A stretch of DNA of 64,000 nt from Tetraselmis striata (Eukaryota > Chlorophyta > Chlorodendrophyceae > Chlorodendrales > Chlorodendraceae): contig VCJN01001326.1 of the NCBI GenBank assembly GCA_006384855.1, positions 232,481 through 296,480 of the forward strand, in the 5' to 3' direction. The notes beneath the pieces were generated by a model. It ran no database searches. It was not told where the DNA came from and saw only the letters and a program-made list of their open reading frames with translations. A program made the position numbers and the translations under genes. Positions 11,201 through 22,362 of the stretch are shown here, piece after piece; within the stretch, counting starts at the first letter, position 1, and every line of letters starts with the position of its first letter.

Positions 11201-11855
11201 CGCGGGCGCTCCCACTCAACCACGCCCTGCCAGTGTCGCAGCATGCGGTTATCCTCACAGCTCCGTGCCCCCCGGCGGCAGGCGCACCTTTGTGACCAGG
11301 CCATCCAGGTTGACATGCGCGCGCTTCATGCTGCTCTTGAACATGACGCCCCACTCGTCGTTGCCGCGCACGCCAATGAGGTTGCACTTGATGCCAAAGC
11401 CGGAGGCGAGCCCACGCGTCATGTTGGCGATGCTGCCGCCGGGCTTGCTGATGAACTCCGGCACGTTGGAGAGCATCCTGCCGACGTCCTTCATAACGCA
11501 CTGCGAGCTGCCGCCCAGGTCGCCCTCCACCAGGGAGCCAAGCACGGCATCATCCACCTGCGGCCATAAGCATCGTGAAAGGTACGCACGCTCCTCGTCA
11601 TGGCGGGTGACAGCAATGCATGAGCGTGTGTGTGGGGACGCCATGCTGCTAAGCCATTGCGGCAGAGCTCCCCACAACAAGAGCGATGCGCGATGCGGAG
11701 GGAGTTACGCAGCAGCCGCGCCCAGCTTGATGGAGGTGCATGCCGCAGAAAACGCATGCCACAGCGCAGATCACCTTGCATACATGGTCCACGATCGCAG
11801 TGGGCTGGACGCACACCACCACCGCGCTGCTGCCGGCCTCCGACATACTGGCCAT
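8269..11855 (-). CDS. pfkB-family kinase fused to LOG (lysine-decarboxylase-like) domain, 583 aa, 13 exons
   Basis: Exons (minus strand, 5' to 3'): 11784-11855, 11288-11557, 10959-11187, 10728-10786, 10584-10643, 10236-10405, 9990-10065, 9736-9859, 9459-9643, 9144-9327, 8917-9053, 8541-8612, 8269-8382; 1752 nt, every phase matching. Residues about 1-350 are a pfkB kinase: KPGGSIANM (about 62-70) is the substrate/Gly motif and DSTGAGDLFDAGF (274-286) the signature, with Asp280 as catalytic base. Residues about 354-560 are LOG/TIGR00730-like: GVVYYGSARL, SGGGPGMMEAA (399-409) and LPGGLGTMDELFE (475-487), the nucleotide-phosphoribohydrolase signature. The LOG exons have no ATG of their own; the joint reads ELLGCYTLIQKLGRG across a GTGAGC donor. 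Known family roles are phosphorylation of a sugar or nucleoside and release of a base from a 5'-monophosphate; a shared nucleotide or cytokinin-related pathway is inference. Intron 9 has a GC donor. The start is the first ATG of the exon; an upstream coding exon cannot be excluded. Confidence 0.88.
8888..8910. repeat. poly(G) tract (poly(C) on the transcript) in intron 11
   Basis: On the coding (minus) strand the donor GTATGAA runs directly into this C tract. The intron 6 donor GTCAGTGA does the same at 10204-10227. Confidence 0.9.
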
Positions 11856-12860
11856 CTGCCTGGGGGGCAGAGCGCCAGGCGGGAGAGAATCCCACACGAG
11901 CACTTCAGAAGCCTTAGCGCACAGGAAATGGGATGGTCGTTAGGTCCATGCATTCTTACACCACGGCACTGCAGTGTTTGGCTGGTGTGTGGGTTAGCTT
12001 GTCTGCGGAAGCCCGGAACAAGTGCCCCACGAGCAGGCTAGCCCTCACGCCCGGCCGGCCTGCTGTGGGTGGAGGTGGCAGAGCTGGCCGCGACACCTGC
12101 AGGCGCAAACCTGTAGGGGCTGATCCGGATGAACGTTCGCCCGTCGCGCGCTTGTGGTGCACCAGTGGCCTGTGGCGCACAGTGTGCGCAGCGTAGTAGC
12201 GTGCGCCAGGTAGCAGGTGCTGCTGGTCTGAAAAACGCGCCGCAATAAGTGTGATCGGCGACACATCGGCGCGACGATCGTCGGACCGCCATCACCGCGT
12301 CCCCCCGCCCGCCCCGGGGCGGGTTAGGTTTTCCGAGCATGCGCGCCCTCAAATGGGCCCATTTGCCGCCGCCTGGCGCCTGCAGACACAGGACAACACT
12401 ACCTTCTGGTAAAAGTAAAGACCCTGTTACAGTAGTCGCGCCTGAACGTAGCCTCAGTAGCGTGCGCAACCCGTAAAGGTCCGTCAGGATTTGTTATAAC
12501 ACGCGTGTTCGTTAAGAGCCGGGTAACCGCTGCGTCTATAATATGTAGTGCATCTCATCTCTAGGCCATACTTCTAACCAAAAGTCAAAATACTTAGCAC
12601 GGTTTGTCAGAGCAACGCATTAAATCCCATGTAATAATGATCCTATATTAAATCCTATTAAATCCTCTATAATAGTACCGTACTGCAGTACCGCCGGTAC
12701 CCGCACCACAGTGCACTGAAATAATCACAGACTCGTCACAGTATGTATGAGATACATCAATGCATAACTTCACTTGAATACTTTACCTCAGTACATAAAT
12801 AAAAAACAAATTAAACTCCGAGGGATTGTGGATGGGAAATCAGAGCGCAGGTAAGCACAA
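11856..12860. other. upstream region of pfkB-LOG gene
   Basis: No supported gene on either strand. It should hold the promoter of the minus-strand kinase gene. From about 12.5 kb the composition turns AT-rich, marking the approach to the DIRS element. Confidence 0.4.
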
Positions 12861-12991
12861 TGAGATAATGAGCAATCATACTTACAGCCGCCGCATTATA
12901 AGCGGCGGGCTATGGCACGGAAAACCGGCATTTTGATGATGATGCTGCAACTCCGGATGATGATGCGTACAGCTACATCCACGGCAATTGA
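12861..12991 (+). repeat. terminal direct repeat of DIRS-type element, left
   Basis: Shares with 23326-23460 the blocks CAATCATACT, GAAAACCGGCATTTT and GTACAGCTACATCCACGGCA in order. It contains a GC-rich hairpin, CCGCCGC-loop-GCGGCGG, next to GGCTATGGCACGG. Confidence 0.85.
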
Positions 12992-13202
12992 AAACGCACA
13001 GTTTCCGTCCGAGCCATGCCCGTCCGCAAATGGGCGGCAGACACTAAGACAACACTAGTACGAAGCCTCAATTTGCAACCAAGTGTAAGTAAGATCGGCG
13101 GAGCCAGTGTCAAGTGGGTAGTCAAAAAACATCCGCAGGGATATTAAGGAACTGACTAAGAACAGCAAATCCATAACACTAGTTTATCGGGTATAACCAA
13201 AA

Positions 13203-14254
13203 TCATGACTCATCATCATCAACCTGCTCGGGGACAGACCAAGTGAAAATATCATATGGGCGGCCGTCCACCCATCTCGGGAATTGTATACTCGTCCGGT
13301 TCAGATTCCGGCGCTGTAGTGTAGCCGGCATTCCAGGAACGCCTGAGCGCTCGTCCACAGCTATATATGGAACCCAAGGTGGGCGCATGATTGCACGTGA
13401 CACAAACAATAGTCTTTCCTCATATGACTTGGCATACATGACTTGTTGGCACGAAGTACTGCATGAGCTCACGTTATGTTGACGCCAGTCTTCCCGGGCA
13501 ATCCCGGCGTTAGCGGCGGCAATAGCACCGCCACGACTACGGCAAGAGTGAGATCCGTAAGTAGCTAGGAACTCCTTAGCGGTAAAGCCCATAATGGAAC
13601 GTATCCACTGAGACAAGTACCGAGTGTAATCAGCAAATGTAATAATTGTGCCATTGGGAGCCATTTCACGCGGAGAAGACCGGACGAATTTTCCGACAAA
13701 GCCCCAAAAGATAAGGCGAACAAGTGGTTTCCTACCAGCATGCCGAGTCAAATTCATTTGCCGCCGCAGCAACCGAACGGGACAAATTGGTCCTGCTGGA
13801 ATCTCAGAAATAACAACCCGTGTCCCTTAACGGTACCGATCCGCCTTTCTTTTAGCGGATGTAATTGTCACAAACTTGTCGCTCGGGGCGAAGACACTAT
13901 CGGGGTGTCTCAGGCCCGACGTGCAGTCGAACCGGCACATTGCGCCAAATCAAAGGACGTACAAAACAACAACCACCATATCGCAATAAGCATCACTCTC
14001 CTGGGCGTATGCAGATGCAAACGCTAGGGCATCCCGCCAAGAAAAGGTTCTTTGTGGTTAGCAACCTTTAGGCCAATCGGGCGCTTCGCCGCCTCTCGAA
14101 CCATAGCAGCCCCCGGGAAAAGCGTAGCGCTAGGGAGGTTATTGTAAAGATTGATGCGTTGGTGAAGCGCAACCGCCGCTAAAGCCGTTTTTTGCAACCG
14201 AGTATGACTCGGCTGTGTTAGCAATGAACTACAACTAGAGCGCCACCGTATCAT
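13203..14254 (-). pseudogene. DIRS tyrosine recombinase (left copy)
   Basis: The C-terminal part (13203-13772) has the H-x-x-R box in GSHSCRSRGGAIAAANAG and the tail MYAKSYEERLLFVSRAI, which matches the region around the nucleophilic Tyr of DIRS recombinases. The Trp box between them is not conserved. The N-terminal part (14024-14254) has LQKTALAAVALHQRINLY and REAAKRPIGLKVANHK, like the SAM-like core-binding domain. The two parts are out of frame with each other, and the intervening sequence with the first catalytic Arg is broken. The same breaks are in the right copy, so decay predates the duplication. Confidence 0.8.
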
Positions 14255-14519
14255 CAGAGGCCGGCATAAGGTTCCAGGGAGCCGTTAGGGAGGCGCATCA
14301 CTTCAGGAAACGGCGCCATGCATAGGCCTATCCGGAGCTAGTGCTCTATGCGACGAGCATAATTACGAATGTCAATCATCCAAAAGGGAACGCTATATAG
14401 GGTCAATCATCTTGGTTTAGAACAAACTCGTCCCAAGGGGTCGCCGGCATCTCAGAACCGCCAGTCCACGCCTTCGTAAATAAAGTGAGCAACATGAGGT
14501 GTCAAGATATGTCACCATG

Positions 14520-14770
14520 TAGTGGTATCCCAAAAAGAAATAAACAGAGTACCAGTCGCATCACATGTGTGCATACGTCGGAGCACAACACCCACCATTC
14601 CGAATGAGGGATTAATCCAACAAATAAACTGAGACCAATCACACTGCATAGAGTTGACACCATGAGTGCCATCAAACCTCACTGAGAGAGGAACACACTG
14701 GAGTGGGCATTCTCGCTGCTCGCAAAGATATCACCTGCGTCAGGGCGCCATCGGGCATCCATCGTCTGAA
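14520..14770 (-). pseudogene. DIRS pol conserved segment after RNase H
   Basis: The minus-strand translation gives RPDAGDIFASSENAHSS, then after a stop and frame change DGTHGVNSMQCDWSQF, ICWINPSFGMVGVVL and CDATGTLFISFWDTTTW. This order (x-D-x-FAS, G-V-N/D-xx-xxDW, WxNPxF, G-T-L-xxxxW) is the conserved block between RNase H and the recombinase in DIRS-like pol genes. It independently supports the class call. Confidence 0.75.
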
Positions 14771-15099
14771 AATATCTACTGTGCAACATCCAGGCACTAG
14801 CTATCTAGTATCCAAATTTATGTATATAGTGTCAGCACGGATATTCCTGCTGGCTTTGGGAACCGTCCAATTCATATAATCCAGGATGTCATACTTAACA
14901 CAAAGGTGATGTATTTAAATAGCCAGATCATTATACAGATCAGCTAGGGATACTAGGGATATATCTGCTACCCTTTTTCACTATCACTTTTTCACTAGCA
15001 GGTTTTGGTTGTCAGTCTGAATTTCTACGAGAGCACCAGTAATATATACTAGAATGTGATAAAGGAAAATATGCGTCTAATAACTCCAGCCACCTAAAA

Positions 15100-15260
15100 G
15101 ATAGAGGAATGAGCTCGCTCCCACAAAGTCAAGAACCCATGGGCGATAAGCTGATGATAATGAAAAAGGCCTTTTATCATAAGCCCGCCGCAGCCAATAT
15201 CATTGGCACCAGCTTCCAAATTAATGGCCAACGCATGCCGCCGGGGCCAGATTCTGCACA
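15100..15260 (-). pseudogene. RNase H trace of DIRS pol
   Basis: The minus frame reads ALAINLEAGANDIGCGGLMI, which aligns by eye with the first RNase H strand (LxTDASDxGWGG). The catalytic Asp of TDAS appears lost (EAGA). Only this motif is recognisable, so the call rests on its position between RT and the FAS block. Confidence 0.5.
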
Positions 15261-15614
15261 CACTAAACTCATATGTCTAGGCCTTTCCAGAACACATTTC
15301 ATTCTTAGCCTCAAGTGTCGCAGTGACCCAAGTGGACCAGGACTACACTGAATTTTAAACGGCACACATATGAAGATGATATAGTTGAGCTATATAGAGG
15401 GCCTAGAGCCAGCCTCATAGAAATTGCCGGGCCAGTAACACTAGCCCGCATACTGATTGAAACTCTGTCTCTGCGCGCATTCAGCAATAAATCGGCGATG
15501 TCTTGTTGTAATCAATTCCATATGCCTTCGAGCACGGTACCGCGGCAGTAGAGTCAACCATAAAGCCCACATGCATGAGCAGTTTAACAGGAACGTGCGT
15601 GCTCTTGTCCATAT

Positions 15615-16335
15615 TTAGACATCAACCAGACATCGCAAAGTCGGAAACAATTCTTGTGCTGAGCATACATGCATCAATAACAGTGGGGGCAGAAAAAGAA
15701 ATTCATCCAAATATGGCAGAACATGAATACCCTTTCTGCGCCAATGTCTGACCCGCTCAGACATGCTCTTCAAAAAGGCATACGGAGCCACTTCCAAATG
15801 GTAAGCCATTGAACGTAAAATATTTGCCATTCCACTGGAAGGCCACATAAGGCGTGATGAGGGATGGAACTCGACATGACTAAAGCCAGATTTCAAATAT
15901 CAAAAGCAATAGTATGACCACCTTTCATCATAATATCTCTGAGGTCAGAAAGTCCCTCAAATTTGAACTTATTATTGAATCAATTGCCTCATTGACATTA
16001 TTATATCGCATATCTATAATCAGTCGGAGCTTATCAGAGCGATATTTAGGCGCAGCGCCAAAAGGAATAATCACAATAGGCCTTTCAGATGTCTCAGTAA
16101 CATGGCCAGCAGCCACCATTTTAGCTACACACCCATCCACAAAATGTGAACTCTGGTGGGCCGTTCTGAGGTTGGGAAACTCAGCTGGGGCAGGAGGAGC
16201 TGTCTTCCGGCGAAGAGAAAAGACATCCTCAATCCATCGCAGAACCGGAGCGGGGGCGGCATATAGAGCACCAGAAAGCGAGTGACCTCTTCTGAGTGCC
16301 AACTTCGAGCATGGGTGTGCCATGCTCCATCTCAA
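15615..16335 (-). pseudogene. DIRS reverse transcriptase (left copy)
   Basis: The upstream frame (15928-16335) has IVIIPFGAAPKYRSDKLR and LIIDMRYNNVNEAI, the fingers motifs preceding the catalytic site. The downstream frame (15615-15896) has APYAFLKSMSERVRHWRRKG and HVLPYLDEFLF, the DIRS form of the catalytic box (YLDDFLF with the second Asp replaced by Glu). A frame change near 15900-15927 separates the parts. The Asp-to-Glu change and the frameshift suggest an inactive enzyme. Confidence 0.88.
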
Positions 16336-16442
16336 ATCTGTCTTGTGGCTCTCTTATCTCCTAGCAGGACTTATCACCTACCAGGATGACTGCCATAGGG
16401 ATAATGGAAGAGTTCTGTAGCGACACAGCAACATTACAAAGC

Positions 16443-16482
16443 AAATATATATATATATATATATAAATACATATATATATAC
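16443..16482. repeat. (AT)n-rich microsatellite inside DIRS element
   Basis: TA dinucleotides and TACATATATA-type variants. The matching tract of the right copy (about 34412-34441) is shorter and accounts for several bases of the offset change. Confidence 0.85.
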
Positions 16483-17042
16483 ATGTATATGCCGGTATCA
16501 TTTTAAGTCTGTTGAGAGTCAGTAAAGACATGGATAATTCAAATTGGAATTTGAATCCAAACAGTAAATAAGACTGTTCATAAGAGATACCAAAAAAATC
16601 AGAATATAAAATTAAAGGAGACATATCTGAATATGCCGAAGCAAAGACAATTATGAAAATATGTAAAATAGCAGCAATCTAAATGAAACATCAAACAGAC
16701 AGCAAATATGCATCAATGCAAAAAGGCAGCATAAGAACTAGCCAGGTACTGAGAAACATCATAATGGAAGCCGAATCAGAGTCAGGTAGCCTCGGAGGCT
16801 TCACTTGCAAAACAAAATGCTGCAAGGACAGCAAAGGTGTATTTTAAAAAGCTACAGGTAGCTCTCACCAAGGCGTTGAAGCAGAAATCAGAAGTACAAA
16901 AGAGAAATGAGCGAACAGTCTTAGATCCCAGAGGATCAATGCAAGCATGCATTTTCAAATAACAAGGATTACCAGTACATGCTACAGGAAGTCAAGTACA
17001 CATCCATAGATGTGTTGCAAATCAGCCCTCTTTGGCATAACG

Positions 17043-17084
17043 GCAGTTATGCTTTAGGTGGCCAAAAGCACCACAGCCATGGCA
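17043..17084 (-). pseudogene. Gag-type CCHC zinc knuckle
   Basis: The minus strand encodes CHGCGAFGHLKHNC, an exact C-x2-C-x4-H-x4-C knuckle, preceded by TAGGRVIGS and followed by RYAKEG and a stop. Gly/Arg-rich sequence lies just upstream on the same strand (about 17180-17290). Stops interrupt the frame between them. It is placed between gag and RT as expected for the nucleic-acid-binding end of Gag. Confidence 0.8.
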
Positions 17085-17256
17085 AGAGCCGATGACACGA
17101 CCACCAGCAGTAGGCTGGTAATTAGAATGGTTGTTCTGCTACTACGCCAGCCATAACAAAGGCAATATCTAGAGGGTCGAAACTATTATACTATTCACGA
17201 CCGCTACAACGACCACACCGCGCCGCCGACGCCACGACCACCACGCTTGATGCCGC

Positions 17257-17406
17257 CGCCACGACCACCACCACCACCACCACCACCGCCGCCTCAAGTG
17301 TTGGAGGAACCCTGCTCTGCCTTAAGAATAGAGGATTTCGTCAGCTTCATAGCTTTTCGAGCTCTTTGTTTGTGAGAAAGAGTCATATTTGGGCCGCAGA
17401 TATCAT
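17257..17406 (-). repeat. tandem 150-bp gag segment, unit next to FB2 left end
   Basis: Repeats 22326-22475 (NMTLSHKQRARKAMKLTKSS on the minus strand plus the Gly-rich tail). FB2 sits exactly between the two units. The duplication is a multiple of 3 nt long, so it would have kept the gag frame. Confidence 0.75.
17397..17406. repeat. 10-bp target-site duplication, FB2 left flank
   Basis: CAGATATCAT directly before the FB2 terminus GGTACAGGG; the identical 10-mer follows the other FB2 end at 22316-22325. The first C could belong to the element, giving 9 bp. Confidence 0.85.
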
Positions 17407-20400
17407 GGTACAGGGCACATTTTTGAGTCAAAACGGTCCAATTCCTGGACTCAAAAATGTGCCCCCCCACGTGATCGCTTAGGCTGGGATATGTACCCAT
17501 TTTTCGGTCACATTTCAGGTGCAATGCAATACTATACGAGAGTACTAAAATGGCACATCGGCGTGTCCTCTTCGCGCCCTCAGTCGCGTAAAGTACTATC
17601 TGCCTCACCTTGGAAGATTGCGGACGCGAGGGCATGGCGACTGCGTTTCAAGCGTTTCAAGCCTGGAAATCGAGCCTCACTCGCGCAGAGAAGACGCCCC
17701 GGGCCTACGAGTCTATCGCCGACCTCAGAGATTGTGTTCGTCGCAACGAGATGCTACCTCTGAACCCTGCTGACAGCGACGCGGCGTTGGGGCGAGATGT
17801 CGGCGCAGGCGGCGGTGCGGGCTTCGCGTCCCGAGATGAGGGCTCCTTAGGCGGAGATGCGGGTCGGGGAGGCGGAGATGCGGCACCGCCACGTGAAGAT
17901 GTGGCCCTGCGACTCCCACCAGCGGCACCCGAAGGCGCCTGACGGCTTGACGGGGCTTCGCGTTTCGGCTTGGGCGCCTGGAAGGGGTCGTCGTCCTCCA
18001 ACTCTTTCGCCATCTTAAAGGAGGAGTCGGCCCACGCTTCTTGGAATGATTTTTGCGCAGCTTAATGGGCGACAAGCTGCTGCTCTTGCCTCCATAGGCG
18101 GAGATGCGGGTCGGGGAGGCGGAGATGCGGCACCGCCACGGGAAGATGTGGCCCTGCGACTCCCACCAGCGGCACCCGAAGGCGCCTGACGGCTTGACGT
18201 GGCTTCGCGTTTCGGCTTAGGCGTCTGGAAGGGGTCGTCGTCCTCCAACTCTATCGCCATCTTGAAGGAGGACTCGGCCCACGCTTCTTGGAATGCTTTT
18301 TGCGCAGCGTAATGGGCTACAAGCTGCTGCTCTTGCCTCCATAGGTGGAAATGCGGGTCGGGGAGGCGGAGATGCGGCACCGCCACGGGAAGATGTGGCC
18401 CTGCGACTCCGAGCTCCCACCAGCGGCACCCGAAGGCGCCTGACGGCTTGACGTGGCTTCGCGTTTCGGCTTAGGCGTCTGGAAGGGGTCGTCGTCCTCC
18501 AACTCTATCGCCATCTTGAAGGAGGACTCGGCCCGCGCTTCTTGGAATGCTTTTTGCGCAGCTTAATGGGCGACAAGCTGGTCTTGCCTCCCGTGCTCAA
18601 CGCACCGTGCGGGCGCTTCGTCGCACTCGAAGGCTGAGGCTCACTCGGCGGCTTGGCAGTCTCCGAGGGACCAAGCCTGCTCGGGGGAGGGGCGGAGCTG
18701 CTCGAAGCTCTATCAAGAGACCTGCTGCAGCGCCGTTTTGGGAGCCATCTCCGCCGGACCCCGGTGGCGGTGGTTGAGATGCGGGCTTAGAGGACCCGCC
18801 AGCCTGACGCGGCGCCGCTACGACCTGGTAGTAGCGGTCGCCGACCAAGACGGTTGGGGGTAAAGAGCCGGCTCGGCAACCTTCCAGTATGAGGATTTTT
18901 ATGACAAAAAGGGGATTTAATTGCCCATATGCTTTACAATACTATACAGATTGCAAGGCAGTACCACAAATGCCTGATATTTGCTGGCGGCACGCCGCAG
19001 ATTGCTGCAGCGCTGCACCGCAGATGCTGCCTTTAGGCATGCTTTTATTGCCTAGATGGCTGCAAACCATTTCGTATGCGGGGCTGCATGGCATGAAAGG
19101 GATGTGAACACGCACCGGCTTGACGATACTATACAGATTGCAAGGCAGTAGGGCTAATGCCTGATATTTGCTGGCGGCACGCCGCAGATTGCTGCAGCGC
19201 TGCACCGCAGATGCTGCCTTAAGGCATGCTTTAATTGACTGGATGGCTGCAAACCATTTATTAGTATGCGGGGCTGCATGGCATAGAAGGGATATGAATA
19301 CGCACCTGCTTGTCGATACCATACAGATTGCATGGCAGTAGGGATAATACCTGATATTTGTTGGCGGCACGCCGCAGGTTGCTGCAGCGCTGCACCGCAT
19401 ATGCTGCCTTTAAGCATGCTTTGATTGCCTAGATGGCTGCAAACCATTTAATATGCGGGGCTGCATGAATCACCAACATGCGCCGCCCGCCGCGCATTGG
19501 CGCCGCGCTGCGCCGGCCGCGGCGCGTTGGCGCCCCGCTGCGCCGGCCGCGGCGCGTTGGCGCCCCGCTGCCCCGGCCGCGCTAGCAACGGAAGTGCGGT
19601 TTGTGAAATCGACGGACAGGAGTCGATTAAACTCTTATCTGCGGTTGAGAATGATTTGTTGTGATAGTTGATTATGATTAATGAGGTATTGTCCAGGGAG
19701 CTATGGCAGCGAATTTCAAGCTGCATGAATCCCTTGTCACGGACCAGACACGAACCCACGTTGCTTGCCGAGGTGTTCCGAGAGATGCGCCCTTAAAGTC
19801 GCCGAATCTCTTCCGACGACCAACCACAAGGCGCGTCCGTTGGTGTCGGGGTTTCTTGGGTGCTTTGGCGCGATGAGAAGTACACGACCCGCTGTCAACA
19901 GACTGTGGATAGGTAGTCCATTCGCGGCAGGGGCCTTTGCGTCATGTAGGTGCTCGGAATCTGCACGCGATAGATTTCCGCCTTGGAGGCCGCCAGCAGC
20001 TATAGGAGCAAATTCAGGTGAGTGAACCAAGGCGACATGATAACGGCAAAGGGCTCCTTGCCTAGGGCAGCGTTACAAGAGCTAGGGGCGACAGTACACA
20101 GGTTTGTACACGAGAGATGCGGGCGTTCACCTGCCCCCACTGCGGAGATGCGGGTAATCCCACCCTTTACGGCGGTCAATTCGATCTCTCCACCCTCCGC
20201 ATCTCTTGCTCGCCAGTCGTGCCAGCGGTGGCCTCAGCCACCGCTGCTTTGACGTCCGCGAGGACGTACCCGTCGTCCCCAATGTGGGCCTCCGGGTTCC
20301 AGTGCCGCGTCTCTTTCGCCGCCGTCATGGTTCTCGCCGTCTCGCATACACGAACCCACGTTGCTTGCCGAGGTGCTCCGAGAGATGCGCCCTTAAAGTC

Positions 20401-22315
20401 GCCGAATCTCTTCCGACGACCAACCACAAGGCGCGTCTGTTGGTGTCGGGGTTTCTTGGGTGCTTTGACGCGATGAGAAGTACACGACCCGCTTTCAACA
20501 GACTGTGGATAGGTAGTTCATTTGCGGGCGGGGCCCTTGCGTCAAGTAGGTGCTCGGAATCTGCACGCAACAGATTTCCGCCTTGTAGGCCGCCAGCAGC
20601 GGTAGGAGCAAATTCAGGTGAGTGGACCAAGGCGACGTGACAACGACACAGGGATCCTTGCACATGGCAGCGTTACAAGAGCTAGGAGCGACAGTACACG
20701 GGTTTGCACGCGAGAGATGCGAGCGCTCATATGCCCCCACTGCGGAGATGCGGCGGGTAATCCCACCCTCTACCTTTAAATTCTCTCCACTCTCCGCATC
20801 TCTTGCTCGTCAGTCGTGCCAGCGGTGGCCTCAGCCACCGCTGCTTTGACGTCCGCGAGGACGTACCCGTCGTCCCCAATGTGGGCCTCCGGGTTCCAGT
20901 GCCGCGTCTCTTTTGCCGCCGCCATGGTTCTCGCTGTCTCGCATACACGAGCCCACGTTGGTTGCCGAGGTGCTCCGAGAGATGCGCCCTTAAAGTCGCC
21001 GAATCTCTTCCGACGACCAACTTCAAGGCGTCGACAATTGTCACATCTCGCCCCCTTTTGACGGCAGTGAGTGGCGCGCAGCAATTGAGAAAGATGATGA
21101 GGAGCAGCCCCCCCCCCCCCCCCCCCCCCCCTCCCCCGCCACGCTGTCGACATTGGCAGGACCCGAGCCGTAGTCCGGGTCTGCCATGACGAGGGCTGTT
21201 GCCGGGCCATTTTACCAGGGGACGACATTCGCATCTGCCGGTGAGCTTCTTGGACATACTCGTTGCAAATCCCCCGCAACTCGTTGTACACAAGCCGGTG
21301 GTCTTCAGAGGCCAAGAAGGCCCGCATGTTCACCGTGCTGCCTCTCGTCCCTGCCCCTCCCTTGCAGTCTGAGGTCATCGGGTATCGCGGATCGTGCATG
21401 ATGTGTTAGAGGTCGTTGGCATACAAGGACGAAAACACGAAGCGGGTGGGAAACGGGGCGGGTGTCACCACTCATGTCGAGATGCGCGACGGCGAGGTGC
21501 GCTTAACGCAGCCCACGGCGCCCTGATGAGAGATGCAAGCGAAGATGCGAGTCCGCGTACCGTTGGAGTCGCTCCTAGGAGAGGGACCAAAGGTGGCACA
21601 CCTTGAGGCTTGGGGGGTCAGGCTGAGGCTCGCCGTGAGGCGAAGGCTGCGAATCTCCGGCCCCGGGCCATAGCGGTCCGCTTCCATGTTGCCCACCGCC
21701 CGGCTGCATGGGCCTCATGGGCTGAGTTGTGGGTATTGGCGCCTGAGACGCCCTCCTGCCGGAACGCAAGTGCATCTGCGGAGAATCTTGCGCCATGGGG
21801 GTCACTAGCAGTGTGTCGAGAGCCCTGCTCGTTGGGTCAAAGCCAAGTGCAGCCGCAAATGTCCCCGCCACGCACAGAACTCTGCAAGCGGGCAGATGTG
21901 CGTTTTGCTCTGCGAGGACGGTCTGCCATGCTTTTGTGCACCGAGAAGCGTTAAGATGCCTCAAAGAATACAAGCGCGAGGGAGCTTGCGAGGGGTAGAT
22001 GAGTGGGAAGCACAGTGGCGGCGTAGCATTCGAGGCCAAAAAAAAACGGTTAGCATGGAAGGGTAGCGACGCATCTCGTCAAAGGGCGGTGGACAGGCGT
22101 GTAGTACATAGTGCAGGTTCATTTCACTGAATAGTACCTCGTACAGTGTTGGCAAGAAAAGGAATGTGTCAAAGGCCAGTTTCACAGTATATTCGTACAG
22201 TGTTAGGCTGGACTCAAATTTGCACCCCCCAAAAGGGGTACAATATTGAGTTAAGGGGGGTGCAATTTTGAGTCCGGAAATGTGCCCATTTTGACTCAAT
22301 AATCGCCCTTTTTCC
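17407..22315 (-). mobile_element. FB2: hairpin-ended DNA transposon, internally deleted (left copy, 4.9 kb)
   Basis: The left end starts GGTACAGGGCAC and the right end, reversed, GGAAAAAGGGCG. Each is followed by blocks containing GAGTCAAAA and GGACTC with complementary arms ending in runs of C. The same two terminus types end FB1 at 42650-49733, in the opposite orientation here. Internally FB2 keeps a homologue of FB1 ORF A1 (21575-22039, -), several copies of the ORF A3 segment (19737-20030, 20325-20663, and near 20.9 kb), the GC minisatellite (about 19488-19580), three units of the about 190-bp repeat (about 18940-19450), and only the C-terminal stub of ORF B (about 17610-17760, +). It looks like a non-autonomous derivative of FB1. 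Confidence 0.8.
17720..18580 (-). repeat. triplicated coding-derived segment inside FB2
   Basis: About 240-bp units repeat three times, each reading on the minus strand ELEDDDPFQ-PKPKRE, then SSRQAPSGAAGG and GGAASPPPRPA. FB1 contains a single such segment at 45500-45700 (+) and one at 48200-48400 (+), so amplification took place inside FB2. Confidence 0.85.
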
Positions 22316-22325
22316 CAGATATCAT
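22316..22325. repeat. 10-bp target-site duplication, FB2 right flank
   Basis: CAGATATCAT, identical to 17397-17406. Confidence 0.85.
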
Positions 22326-22362
22326 CGCCACGACCACCACCACCACCTCCACGACCGCCGCC

